From contig NHFY01000062.1 in assembly GCA_002170165.1 (NCBI GenBank), forward strand, positions 1-64,000: a stretch of 64,000 nucleotides of DNA, written 5' to 3'. The notes under the pieces were generated by a model. That model was not told where the DNA came from and did not search any database. It was given only the letters and a program-made list of their open reading frames with translations. Source of the stretch: Flavobacteriales bacterium TMED123. GTDB taxonomy: Bacteria > Bacteroidota > Bacteroidia > Flavobacteriales > BACL11. Positions 46,549 through 55,150 of this stretch are shown piece by piece. Within the stretch, counting starts at the first letter, position 1, and each line of letters opens with the position of its first letter. Made by a program: the position numbers and the translations under genes.

Positions 46549-47558
46549 TGCGTTTTAATACACCCATACAAATTGCTTTGTTTTTAAGCTCATTACTTTT
46601 TTTAATTGCTGGTGTTTTGTTTTATCTTACGGCTGCAACTTCACACTTCTTCTTAAGTTTGATTTTATTCTTCTTTTTTTCTGTAATAGTTATTTACAAT
46701 ATAGTAAAGCGAATGCTTCATGAGAAGATCAAAGTAATCTATAAAAATATTTATAAAGTTAAAGGGACACCAAAAGTTACAGAATTGGATATTGAAAATG
46801 CCGCCAAAAAAGTTGAGGATTGGGCAGAAGAAAAAGAGAATGAAATCTTAGCAATGAAAGAAAGCGAGAATTATAGAAGAGAGTTTATTGGAAACGTTTC
46901 TCATGAATTAAAAACCCCAATATTTAATATTCAAGGCTATGTTCAGACATTATTAGATGGTGGCTTGAATGATAATGAAGTTAATGAAAAATATCTGATT
47001 AGAACTAATAAAAGCGTAGACAGAATGATAAATATAGTTGAAGATTTAGAAACTATTACGCGTTTAGAAACAGAAAAAAGTGAGCTAGATATAAGAAAAG
47101 TTAATATTAAAAGCTTAGTGAATGATGTATTTGAACTATTAGAAATGAAAGCAGGATCTTTGGACGTCAAGCTCTCAATAAAAAATGAAAGTAATTCAGA
47201 ATTTGTTTTGTGTGACCAAGACAAAATACAGCAAGTATTTGTAAACTTAATTAGTAATTCTATAAAGTATGGCAAGAAAGGTGGGTATACAGAAGTGCGT
47301 TTTTATGATATGAATGATAAGCTGCTTATTGAAATTGCTGATAATGGTATTGGAATAAATCAAGAGCATTTACCTAGACTATTTGAAAGATTCTATAGGG
47401 TAGATAAAAACAGATCAAGAAAAATTGGAGGAACAGGTTTAGGTTTAGCAATTGTAAAACATATAATTGAAGCGCATAATCAAACTATTAATGTGAGAAG
47501 TACTACTAATAAAGGCTCCACCTTTTCTTTTATTTTAGAAAAAGCAAAACCTAACTAA
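46548..47558 (+). CDS. phoR: Phosphate sensor histidine kinase PhoR
   Basis: 336 residues. Two membrane helices lie within about residues 8-55 with a very short periplasmic loop, so there is no external sensor domain. The H-box GNVSHELKTP carries His119; the ATP domain has N, G1 (ADNGIG), F (FERFYRV) and G2 (GGTGLGLAI) boxes. As in E. coli, signal probably comes through PstSCAB-PhoU rather than from outside. PAS-type sensing is absent or not recognised. Confidence 0.92.
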   Translation: MRFNTPIQIALFLSSLLFLIAGVLFYLTAATSHFFLSLILFFFFSVIVIYNIVKRMLHEKIKVIYKNIYKVKGTPKVTELDIENAAKKVEDWAEEKENEILAMKESENYRREFIGNVSHELKTPIFNIQGYVQTLLDGGLNDNEVNEKYLIRTNKSVDRMINIVEDLETITRLETEKSELDIRKVNIKSLVNDVFELLEMKAGSLDVKLSIKNESNSEFVLCDQDKIQQVFVNLISNSIKYGKKGGYTEVRFYDMNDKLLIEIADNGIGINQEHLPRLFERFYRVDKNRSRKIGGTGLGLAIVKHIIEAHNQTINVRSTTNKGSTFSFILEKAKPN

Positions 47559-47571
47559 ATTTTACATTAAG

Positions 47572-47754
47572 ATGAAAAGAAACAAGTTGATTATTTGGTT
47601 AATTTTATCCTCTTTTGGTATTATGTTTGCGGTTTTATCTTGGATTCAAGACATTGCAGAATTATCTATCCTTGTAGGATACAGGAAAGGAGTTTTAGCT
47701 TTACTAACAGGTTTGCTCTTGTATTATTTTTTGGCAAAAAAGACGATGGATTAA
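47572..47754 (+). CDS. Two-helix membrane peptide after phoR
   Basis: 60 residues with two hydrophobic segments (about 7-25 and 40-54) joined by a short polar stretch, ending in KKTMD. It starts 13 bases after phoR, so it is likely co-transcribed. No known family is recognised. It could help or modulate PhoR, or be unrelated; nothing in the sequence decides this. Confidence 0.6.
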   Translation: MKRNKLIIWLILSSFGIMFAVLSWIQDIAELSILVGYRKGVLALLTGLLLYYFLAKKTMD

Positions 47755-47758
47755 TTTA

Positions 47759-48808
47759 TTAAAAGATTGAAAATAGTTGTTCCCAATTTGTTTTTACATC
47801 TTTTATTTTTTTGAAACCAATATATTTTTCACTTTCCTTTAGAGCTAATTCCAAGTTAAATTCACTTTGTTTTTGTGAGTAAAAAAAATCGTTTTTCAAG
47901 TAAAAGTCTGCTAAATATTCTTGTTCTGTTTGCCCAGGAGTTGGAATAAAAATAGCGTTTTTTTCTAATCTTGCTAAATCCATAACTGTTGAATAACCTG
48001 GTCTACATATTATAAGATCTGATTGTAAAATAGCTTCATTCAAAGCTTTACTATTAAGATGTGATTGTATTGTCAGGTTGCCTAACTTTTCAATTTTATT
48101 AACTTCCGGCTTCCCTAATGCAATTAAGGATTTCTCCTCTCTGTTTTTCAATGCTTTAATTAATCCTTTTGCTAAAATTGATCTTTGTGGCTCGGGGCCT
48201 GAGACTATACCTAAAAAGTCATATTTTTTTTCTTTTTCTACTTTTTCAAAACGTGAAAGAGTTCCTATAAACACGGCATTATCTGGTAGGGTGTTTGGCT
48301 TTGACAATGCTCCAGCTAAATTTTTAATCTCATCATCCATTATCCAGCAGCTGTCATACCTATTGATATATTTATAATTCAATTTCCTAATAGTTTCTGT
48401 AAAATAAGTAGTTTGAATTTGTAATTGATGAGTGATAAAAACGGTCGGTACTTTATTGTTGTATAAGCCAAATCGATTGTCAGAAATCACTCCATCAATA
48501 TTATAGTCGTCAATAATTTGCGCAAGCAGTTTATGCTCTTTTCTTATATTAATGAGGATTTTAGGGGTCTGTAAAAGCATACTTAAACCCATGGGTAGGT
48601 AGGAAGAATACTTAATGTGATATCCTGAAAAACGAATGAATTCTAAATTCGGAAATTCATTTTTTAGCAAATGAAGTGGTCTGCCATCAGCAGCAATAAC
48701 TACTTCAAATTCATGCGCCTGTAAAGCATTGATAATAGGAATACATCTTGTTGCATGCCCAATTCCCCAATCCAATGGAGCAACCAAGATTCTTTTTTTT
48801 CTATTCAC
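47759..48808 (-). CDS. GT-B glycosyltransferase, MurG/UGT-like
   Basis: 349 residues. RILVAPLDWGIGHATRCIPI is the glycine-rich N-terminal loop that binds the acceptor side; the C-terminal half (LIICRPGYSTVMDLARLEKNAIFIPTPGQTEQEYLA) is the nucleotide-sugar site of GT28-type enzymes. Cytosolic. Acceptor and donor are unknown, perhaps a surface lipid. It converges on the small phoR-linked gene with a four-base gap. Confidence 0.85.
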   Translation of the reverse strand: MNRKKRILVAPLDWGIGHATRCIPIINALQAHEFEVVIAADGRPLHLLKNEFPNLEFIRFSGYHIKYSSYLPMGLSMLLQTPKILINIRKEHKLLAQIIDDYNIDGVISDNRFGLYNNKVPTVFITHQLQIQTTYFTETIRKLNYKYINRYDSCWIMDDEIKNLAGALSKPNTLPDNAVFIGTLSRFEKVEKEKKYDFLGIVSGPEPQRSILAKGLIKALKNREEKSLIALGKPEVNKIEKLGNLTIQSHLNSKALNEAILQSDLIICRPGYSTVMDLARLEKNAIFIPTPGQTEQEYLADFYLKNDFFYSQKQSEFNLELALKESEKYIGFKKIKDVKTNWEQLFSIF

Positions 48809-48857
48809 AGGCCGAAAATAAATAAAACCCTTTTAATTTGCATTAAAATAAAAAGTT

Positions 48858-49526
48858 TTGGGAAAAAACAAGTTAAAAAAGTTTGAGCAAATGAATAGCT
48901 ATGCTCATGTAAAGCAACCCACTTTAGATGAGTTAAAAGACGGCTTTTCTCTTAAAGGAAATTGGAGAAAATCGTTTTTCAAAAACGAAAATCCTATAGT
49001 GCTTGAGTTGGGTTGTGGGATGGGAGAATATTCTGTTGGATTGGCTAGCAAATTTCCAAATAAAAATTTCTTAGGTGTTGATATTAAAGGGGCTAGAATG
49101 TGGCAAGGTGCTACTCAAGCGTTAGAAAATGGCATGAAAAATGTAGGTTTCTTGCGTATTCGTATTGATTGGATTGAGATGTGTTTTGCAAAAAATGAAA
49201 TAGATGAAATTTGGATTACTTTTCCTGATCCTCAATTGAAAAAAAGAAGAGTGAGTAAACGTCTCACTCACCCCAATTTCTTAGAAAAATATCAAAGCAT
49301 TCTGAAAAAAAGCGGAAATATTCATCTTAAAACCGACAGCCAATTTTTACATGGATTTACCCTTGGCGTTATAGCTGCTGAGGGGCATATTTTAGAAGAT
49401 AGTACGCATCATCTTTACAAAGAAAGCACCCAAAGAGAGCATATGGAAATAAAAACACACTATGAGCATATTTTTCTGAAAGAGGGTAAGCCAATAACTT
49501 ATTTAAGATTCCAATTGAATGATTGA
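48858..49526 (+). CDS. trmB: tRNA (guanosine(46)-N7)-methyltransferase
   Basis: 222 residues. The SAM motif VLELGCGMGEYSVGLA, the ITFPDPQLKKRR block (D-P) and GSxK-like lead are TrmB landmarks. It makes m7G46 in tRNA variable loops. The start is TTG at 48858, giving MGKNKLKKFEQ; the K-N-K-L-x-x-F lead is conserved in Bacteroidota TrmB, so TTG is preferred over ATG at 48891, which would lose it. Confidence 0.93.
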   Translation: MGKNKLKKFEQMNSYAHVKQPTLDELKDGFSLKGNWRKSFFKNENPIVLELGCGMGEYSVGLASKFPNKNFLGVDIKGARMWQGATQALENGMKNVGFLRIRIDWIEMCFAKNEIDEIWITFPDPQLKKRRVSKRLTHPNFLEKYQSILKKSGNIHLKTDSQFLHGFTLGVIAAEGHILEDSTHHLYKESTQREHMEIKTHYEHIFLKEGKPITYLRFQLND

Positions 49527-49551
49527 TGCAAGCGAATTATTGTTTTAGTTG

Positions 49552-49559
49552 TATCTTTG
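49552..49559 (+). promoter_or_regulatory. -7 box of mrp
   Basis: TATCTTTG matches TAnnTTTG, 16 bases before the ATG at 49576. It lies after the in-frame ATG at 49549, which therefore cannot be the start. Confidence 0.55.
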
Positions 49560-49575
49560 CCGTTTTAATTCTAGC

Positions 49576-50697
49576 ATGAAGCTCAGTAAAACTCAAATAA
49601 AAGAAGCGCTATCCAATATTTCACTTCCTAATGAAGGACAAAATATTGTAGAAAGTGGAGCAATAAAAAATATTCAGATTTTTGGAACAGATGTTGAGCT
49701 TGATGTAGAAATCAAAAACCCTACTTTACAATACAAGAAAAAGGTGGAAGTAGAGTGTATTAAAGCAATTCATGATTTTGTTTATGAAAAGGCAAAGGTA
49801 AAAGTAAATTTAATTGTAAATGCTCCTGAAAAAACTACTCAAATTAAAGGGAATCCTATTCCTGGAGTTAAGAATATCATTGCTATTTCTTCTGGAAAAG
49901 GGGGTGTTGGTAAATCTACCATTACAGCAAACTTAGCAGTTGGTTTGGCTCAACTTGGTAAAAAAGTTGGTGTTGTAGATGCTGATATTTATGGCCCATC
50001 TATGCCTATTATGTTTGATTTGGAAAGAGCGGCTCCTCAAGCAATAGAAGTAGATGGTAAAACAAAAATGAAACCATTGGAAAGCTATGGAGTAAAGGTG
50101 CTTTCCATTGGCTTTTTTGCACAAGCTCAGCAAGCAGTAGTATGGAGAGGGCCAATGGCCTCAAAAGCATTAAACCAATTGATATGGGATGGGCATTGGG
50201 ATGAGTTGGATTATCTTATTGTTGATTTGCCCCCTGGAACTGGAGATATTCATCTTTCCTTAGTGCAATCTATTCCTTTAACCGGGGCAATTGTTGTTAG
50301 TACCCCACAGCTAATTGCTTTGGCAGATGCTAGAAAAGGGGTCAATATGTTTGGGATGGAAAGTATTGATGTTCCCGTTTTGGGAATAATTGAAAATATG
50401 GCTTTCTTCTCAACTGATGATATGCCTAATAAAAAGTATTATATTTTTGGAAAAGAAGGAGCTAAGCAATTAGCTCAACAAATGGATATTGCACTGCTAG
50501 GGGAAATTCCAATTCTGCAATCTATTCGTGAAGCAGCAGATGCTGGTAGGCCAGCAATTTTACAGAAAGACACGATAATTGCAAAATCATTTATAAATTT
50601 GGCAAAAAATGTTGCAGAAGTGATTGATAAAAGAAACACTAATATTAAACCAACTCAAGTCGTTCAAACAACTCATACAAAGGGTTGTTCTAATTAA
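49576..50697 (+). CDS. mrp: Fe-S cluster carrier ATPase (Mrp/NBP35 family)
   Basis: 373 residues from MKLSKTQIKEAL. An N-terminal MIP18-like domain (about 1-85), then a P-loop ATPase with the deviant Walker A SSGKGGVGKST, DADIYGPSMPIMF and VDLPPGTGD (switch II). It carries [4Fe-4S] clusters to apo-proteins. The C-terminal HTKGCSN carries a lone cysteine. A small NifU-like gene follows in five bases. Confidence 0.94.
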   Translation: MKLSKTQIKEALSNISLPNEGQNIVESGAIKNIQIFGTDVELDVEIKNPTLQYKKKVEVECIKAIHDFVYEKAKVKVNLIVNAPEKTTQIKGNPIPGVKNIIAISSGKGGVGKSTITANLAVGLAQLGKKVGVVDADIYGPSMPIMFDLERAAPQAIEVDGKTKMKPLESYGVKVLSIGFFAQAQQAVVWRGPMASKALNQLIWDGHWDELDYLIVDLPPGTGDIHLSLVQSIPLTGAIVVSTPQLIALADARKGVNMFGMESIDVPVLGIIENMAFFSTDDMPNKKYYIFGKEGAKQLAQQMDIALLGEIPILQSIREAADAGRPAILQKDTIIAKSFINLAKNVAEVIDKRNTNIKPTQVVQTTHTKGCSN

Positions 50698-50702
50698 AAT
50701 AT

Positions 50703-50957
50703 ATGGCAATAATTACAGACAAAGAAATTATTGATAAAATTGAAGGTGCACTAGATGAAATCAGGCCTTATCTTGAGGCAGATGGTGGTGACATTAATTT
50801 GGTTGAGGTAACCGAAAAAATGGTTGTAAAAGTAAAACTTTTAGGCGCTTGTAGTTCTTGTAATGTAAGTATGATGACTATGAAATCTGGAGTGGAACAA
50901 GCCGTAAAAAGAGCAGTGCCAGAAGTGAAAGAGGTGATTGATATTACTTCACTTTAA
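50703..50957 (+). CDS. Short NifU-like Fe-S scaffold
   Basis: 84 residues made only of the NifU C-terminal domain: LDEIRPYLEADGGDINLVEV and the CxxC of GACSSCNVSMMTMKSG. It assembles or passes [4Fe-4S] clusters, probably with the Mrp ATPase encoded just upstream. Different from the two-domain Nfu at 26 kb. Confidence 0.94.
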   Translation: MAIITDKEIIDKIEGALDEIRPYLEADGGDINLVEVTEKMVVKVKLLGACSSCNVSMMTMKSGVEQAVKRAVPEVKEVIDITSL

Positions 50958-50959
50958 GC

Positions 50960-51742
50960 TTATTTTAAGGCTTCAGGAATATTGCAAACGGGAATGCTTG
51001 TCATTTTATGTAAGTTGGCATTTCGCAATCCATTATAAATTTCCAAAACCTCTTTTTTTCTTTCTGAAAGCTTTGTAGTTTCTTCTTTGAATTCCATAGC
51101 CCATTCTAATTCTGGGTAAGTAGCTCCAATCTGTTCTTCATCTGTTCTGTCATCATTCCAAAGTCCATCAGTTGGAGGGGCTGTGAGAATTTCCTCAATT
51201 ACACCAAGCTCTCTACCTAAATTAAAAACTTCCGATTTTGTTAAATCAGCAATAGGGCTAAGATCTACTCCTCCATCTCCATATTTAGTAAAGAATCCTA
51301 TTCCAAAATCTTCTACTTTGTTACCAGTTCCTAACACTAAATAATTGTTTAATTGAGCAAAATAATAAAGAGTTGTCATTCTGAATCGAGCACGCGTATT
51401 TATAAGTGCTAATTCGGCTTTCGCTTTATTGTCTGTTGTTGGCATTTGCGTAATAAAAGCATCAAACAATGGGGTTAAGTCCGTTTCTATTGATCCAACA
51501 TTCTTCCAATTTTCTTTCATCCAATTGATCTGCTTACTTGCTCTTTGTGTTTGCGCTAAGTTTTGATGAATTGGCATCTCAACACAAAGAATTGGTAAAT
51601 TAGTTTTTGCTCCCAATACTGAACTTACTGCAGAATCAATACCACCAGAAACTCCAATTACAAATCCTTTTGTTCTAGATTTCTTGTTATAATCTACAAG
51701 CCAATTTACAATATGATTGATGATTTCTTCTGTTTGCATCAA
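50960..51742 (-). CDS. nadE: NAD+ synthase
   Basis: 260 residues. SGGIDSAVSSVLG is the PP-loop; LGTGNKVEDFGIGFFTKYGDGGVDLSPIADL and PTDGLWNDDRTDEEQIG are NadE landmarks. No N-terminal glutaminase domain, so ammonia is the likely nitrogen donor. It converges on the NifU-like gene with a two-base gap. Confidence 0.95.
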   Translation of the reverse strand: MMQTEEIINHIVNWLVDYNKKSRTKGFVIGVSGGIDSAVSSVLGAKTNLPILCVEMPIHQNLAQTQRASKQINWMKENWKNVGSIETDLTPLFDAFITQMPTTDNKAKAELALINTRARFRMTTLYYFAQLNNYLVLGTGNKVEDFGIGFFTKYGDGGVDLSPIADLTKSEVFNLGRELGVIEEILTAPPTDGLWNDDRTDEEQIGATYPELEWAMEFKEETTKLSERKKEVLEIYNGLRNANLHKMTSIPVCNIPEALK

Positions 51743-51757
51743 ATTTATTTTTCGCTA

Positions 51758-51765
51758 CAAAAGTA
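51758..51765 (-). promoter_or_regulatory. -7 box of nadE
   Basis: The minus strand reads TACTTTTG, matching TAnnTTTG, 15 bases before ATG. It shares the 69-base gap with the divergent gldB promoter. Confidence 0.55.
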
Positions 51766-51798
51766 ATTATTGTTTTTATTAAAACTTAAATAGATTCT

Positions 51799-51806
51799 TA
51801 ATTTTG
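51799..51806 (+). promoter_or_regulatory. -7 box of gldB-gldC
   Basis: TAATTTTG matches TAnnTTTG, ending five bases before the ATG, which predicts a leaderless mRNA. Confidence 0.5.
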
Positions 51807-51811
51807 CAGGC

Positions 51812-52810
51812 ATGAAAAAAAGAACAATCTTTCTTTTTGCTATTCTTTTTTTAGTGACTTTGTATTTTCTGATACAGAATAAAAGAACAACTTTAAATGC
51901 AAATGAATTAGATATTTATCGTTTTGAGCAATCGCTTTTTGAAACCAATAAGCAAACAATTAATAATGATATTTTGTTATGGGAAAAGAGGCTTGGCTCT
52001 TTCTTTGAAAGTTTTAATTTTGAGATTCTAAGAATAAATTCTAAGCAAGAAAACTATAAAAATGAACTTTTGAATTTTACTGCTCATCCTGATATGCGTG
52101 AAGCCTATGATACGCTTATAGAGAAGTATCCAAATATTAATTTTTTAGAAAAAGAATTTACAATTGCATTGAGCAAATATACTCAGCATTTTCCTGAAAA
52201 AAAGCCCCCAACTATCATTACTTATTTTAGCGGATTTAATTTTGGAGTAGTAACTAATGACACAATTCTTGCAATTGGATTGGATTATTTTTTAGGAAAA
52301 AATTGCAGTTTTTATAAGCGCTTAAATACTCCAGAATACATGAGAGCAATGAATCAAAAAAGGTTCATTCTGCCCTTTTGTTTTGAGGCCATAGCTAATA
52401 ATGAGTTTGGTCAATTTGATAGCGGAGCAGACTTTCTGTCTCAAATGATTTTTAAAGGAAAAATCATGTATTTACTGGATGTAGTGTTGCCAGAAATGTC
52501 AATAGCTGATAAGATTAGGTATAGCAATAGTCAACTTAATTGGTGTGAAGAAAATGAGAAAAATATTTGGGCTTTTTTTATTGAAAAGGATTTACTTTTC
52601 TCAAGTGATATAAAAAGATTCAACAGCTATATTAACTATGCGCCTTTTGCAAAAGGAATGCCAAAAGATTCTCCAGGAAGAATTGCTTACTTTGTAGGTT
52701 GGAAAATAGTGAATGATTATATGGAAAACAATCCCAACTCAAGTTTGCAGGCACTTATGCAAAACACAAATTCCCAAGAAATTTTACAACAATCTAGATA
52801 TAAACCATAG
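51812..52810 (+). CDS. gldB: Gliding motility protein GldB-like
   Basis: 332 residues. Position next to gldC, nadE and engB and the general helical make-up (DIYRFEQSLFET, ARIAY-type end PGRIAYFVGWKIVNDYMENN) fit GldB of Flavobacteriia. GldB of gliding flavobacteria is a lipoprotein, but this N terminus (a hydrophobic helix at about 5-21, then QNKRTTLNANEL) has no lipobox cysteine, so it should be anchored by the helix or cleaved by signal peptidase I. The name rests on synteny and pattern. Confidence 0.85.
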   Translation: MKKRTIFLFAILFLVTLYFLIQNKRTTLNANELDIYRFEQSLFETNKQTINNDILLWEKRLGSFFESFNFEILRINSKQENYKNELLNFTAHPDMREAYDTLIEKYPNINFLEKEFTIALSKYTQHFPEKKPPTIITYFSGFNFGVVTNDTILAIGLDYFLGKNCSFYKRLNTPEYMRAMNQKRFILPFCFEAIANNEFGQFDSGADFLSQMIFKGKIMYLLDVVLPEMSIADKIRYSNSQLNWCEENEKNIWAFFIEKDLLFSSDIKRFNSYINYAPFAKGMPKDSPGRIAYFVGWKIVNDYMENNPNSSLQALMQNTNSQEILQQSRYKP

Positions 52811-52815
52811 AACAA

Positions 52816-53145
52816 ATGAAAAAATCAAAAATTAGTTTTGAAATAGAATTAGACGAAAATAATTTGCCACAGGCCATTTCATTAAACACAGATGATGGGC
52901 AATTAGAAAATGCAACTATAAAATCTTTCTTAATTTCTGCTTGGGATGAAAAAACAAATGAGACTTTACGTATTGATCTTTGGACACAAGATATGATGGT
53001 AAATGAGATGCTGATTATGTATCACCAAACGCTTCTTTCTATGGCTACCTCATTAGAAAAAGCCACAAATGAGCATAAATTAGCTGATGCTTTGAGGGAT
53101 TATTGTGCTTTTTTTGGAGAGCAATCAGGAATTATTAAGAAGTAA
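52816..53145 (+). CDS. gldC: Gliding motility protein GldC
   Basis: 109 residues, cytosolic, no signal peptide. [18 protein letters not shown] and [30 protein letters not shown] fit GldC. Lies five bases after gldB. In known gliders gldB and gldC are co-transcribed and GldC raises gliding efficiency. Its end overlaps the convergent engB by eleven bases. Confidence 0.9.
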   Translation: MKKSKISFEIELDENNLPQAISLNTDDGQLENATIKSFLISAWDEKTNETLRIDLWTQDMMVNEMLIMYHQTLLSMATSLEKATNEHKLADALRDYCAFFGEQSGIIKK

Positions 53146-53737
53146 ACAATTCATTTGTGGAATTGATAAATTCCAAAATTTCTTTTTCCCCCTTTCTTTG
53201 AAGTACTGAGGAATAAAAGATTTGAGGCAATGCCTGCCAGCTTTTTAGCATTACTTTTTTGTATTGTATCATGTTTTTGCTTAAAGCAGTTTTACTTAAT
53301 TTATCTGTTTTTGTAAAAACCATTACAAAAGGAATCTCTTTTTCGCCAAGCCAGTTCATGAATTCTAAATCTATTTTTTGACAGTGATGCCTACAATCTA
53401 GAAGCACAAAAAGACACATCAAATTTTGCCTATTTAGCAAATAAGAAAAAATTATTTTTTGAAATTCTTCTTTTTGTGTTTTTGAAACGCTAGCATATCC
53501 ATAGCCAGGCAAATCGACCAAATACCATTCATTATTTATTAAGAAATGGTTGATCAATTTTGTTTTTCCTGGTTTTCCTGAGGTTTTTGCCAGGTTTTTT
53601 TTGCCAGTAATAAGATTGATAAGGGATGACTTCCCAACATTTGATCTGCCGATAAATGCATACTCCGCTTTGTGCGCTTTTGGACAGAGTTTATAGTCAG
53701 TATTACTGATAATGAACTCAGCACTTTTTACTTGCAT
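53135..53737 (-). CDS. engB: Ribosome biogenesis GTPase EngB (YihA/YsxC)
   Basis: 200 residues. G1 [13 protein letters not shown]3 DLPGYGYA, G4 FTKTDKLS and G5 around SSV are intact. It acts in late 50S assembly. It lies nine bases after the hydrolase gene on the same strand. Confidence 0.95.
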   Translation of the reverse strand: MQVKSAEFIISNTDYKLCPKAHKAEYAFIGRSNVGKSSLINLITGKKNLAKTSGKPGKTKLINHFLINNEWYLVDLPGYGYASVSKTQKEEFQKIIFSYLLNRQNLMCLFVLLDCRHHCQKIDLEFMNWLGEKEIPFVMVFTKTDKLSKTALSKNMIQYKKVMLKSWQALPQIFYSSVLQRKGEKEILEFINSTNELFTS

Positions 53738-53746
53738 CTTAAAATA

Positions 53747-54499
53747 TTAGAAGTGATTTTTTAACCAGTCAATAGTAATTTCGCTAAATCTTTTGGGATG
53801 TTCCCACATTGGAGAGTGACCACATTTGTCAATCCAATAAAGTTCAGAGTTAGGGAAAAGAGAATGAAACTCATCAGCTACATGAGGTGGAGTTACCTTA
53901 TCTTGTTTCCCCCAAATTAAACAAACGGGCATCTTCAAGTGCGGGATGTCGTTTGCCATATTGTGTCTAATAGCTGATTTTGCAAAAGCTAGCAATCTGA
54001 GTACCGAATCTCTTTTGTTGGCAATTGCAAAAATCTTATCTACCAATTCCTTTGTAGCCGTTTTTGGATCATAAAATACTTCTTCCGTTTTTTCTTTTAT
54101 ATAATCATAATCTCCTCTTCTAGGAAATGAATCTCCCATAGAGTTTTCATACAAACCAGAACTACCAGTAAGCACCATGCCGTTTACCTTTTCAGGATGT
54201 TTTTTGGCAAAAACCAGTGCTATATGTCCACCCAGAGAGTTGCCAACCAACACTGCTTTTTCCAATTTTTTATGCTGCATAAAATCCTTGAGATATTCCG
54301 ATAAATATTTGATGGAAGTTTTAAGAAGAGGAACATCAAAAAGTTGTAAATCAGGGGCAAGAACTTTAAATCCCGCTTCCGCCACAATATCAACCATGCT
54401 ACCAAAATTATCCACTCCACCCATTAAACCATGAAGTAATATTAGTGGAGCTCCTTCCCCTTCTTCAATATAAGTAAACTTACCCTCTTTTTTTATCAT
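53747..54499 (-). CDS. Alpha/beta hydrolase
   Basis: 250 residues from ATG at 54499 (MIKKEGKFTYIEEGEGAP), which is the usual start of this group; an upstream ATG at 54562 adds an odd hydrophobic lead. Nucleophile elbow GNSLGGH, oxyanion HGLMGG, acidic residue in LIWGKQDKVTPP and terminal histidine in KCGHSPMWEHP give a full triad. Cytosolic; substrate unknown. It sits ahead of engB, a conserved neighbour order in Bacteroidota. Confidence 0.9.
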   Translation of the reverse strand: MIKKEGKFTYIEEGEGAPLILLHGLMGGVDNFGSMVDIVAEAGFKVLAPDLQLFDVPLLKTSIKYLSEYLKDFMQHKKLEKAVLVGNSLGGHIALVFAKKHPEKVNGMVLTGSSGLYENSMGDSFPRRGDYDYIKEKTEEVFYDPKTATKELVDKIFAIANKRDSVLRLLAFAKSAIRHNMANDIPHLKMPVCLIWGKQDKVTPPHVADEFHSLFPNSELYWIDKCGHSPMWEHPKRFSEITIDWLKNHF

Positions 54500-54614
54500 C
54501 TCATTTTTATCAATACTTGCAAAGTAAAGAAATTTTATTTGATAGATGTAATTAATGTACATCCATCTCTAATTTTCTGTAAAGGTCAAGAAAATGGAGA
54601 AAGTTTTCAACAAA

Positions 54615-54657
54615 GTGGTAAAATGTGGTAAAATGTGGGGCTTTTATAATATATTTA
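54615..54657 (+). promoter_or_regulatory. MraZ-type operator and promoter of the dcw cluster
   Basis: GTGG occurs at 54615, 54625 and 54635 with an exact ten-base period, the spacing of the direct TGGGN repeats bound by MraZ in E. coli. A weak -7 box TATATTTA (54650-54657) lies just after, so the repeats cover the -33 region. Binding of MraZ here would repress its own operon. Confidence 0.65.
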
Positions 54658-54670
54658 CACCCATTAAATT

Positions 54671-55150
54671 ATGATTAACCTGATTGGAACATATGAATGT
54701 AAGTCTGATGCGAAAGGCCGTATCATGTTGCCTTCTGCACTTAAAAAGCAATTAGCCCCCATTTTGCAAGATGGTTTTGTGATTAAAAGGAGTGTTTTTA
54801 ATAGTTGTTTAGAGCTGTATCCTATGAAAGAATGGAATACAATGGCAACTCAAGTAAATCAATTGAATCGATTTGTAAAGAAAAACATTGATTTTATACG
54901 AACTTTTATGTCTGGACTTAAAGTGGTAGAAGCTGATGGAAATGGAAGGATTCTTGTGCCAAAAAACCTAATAGTATTTGCAGGCATTGATAAAGAGATT
55001 GTACTAACTGCATCTGTCAATGTTATTGAGATATGGGATAAAAAGCAGTATGAAGAGGTTATAAAAGCAAGCTCTAAAAACTTTGGGGAATTAGCTGAAC
55101 AGGTGATGGGTAATCAGCCAAATATAAAGAGGGAGGAAAATGTATCATGA
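54671..55150 (+). CDS. mraZ: Transcriptional regulator MraZ
   Basis: 159 residues with two SpoVT-AbrB-like domains (about 5-50 and 80-125; DAKGRIMLPSALKKQL and DGNGRILVPKNLI). It binds direct repeats at the dcw promoter and controls the cluster. It overlaps rsmH by eleven bases. Confidence 0.95.
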   Translation: MINLIGTYECKSDAKGRIMLPSALKKQLAPILQDGFVIKRSVFNSCLELYPMKEWNTMATQVNQLNRFVKKNIDFIRTFMSGLKVVEADGNGRILVPKNLIVFAGIDKEIVLTASVNVIEIWDKKQYEEVIKASSKNFGELAEQVMGNQPNIKREENVS

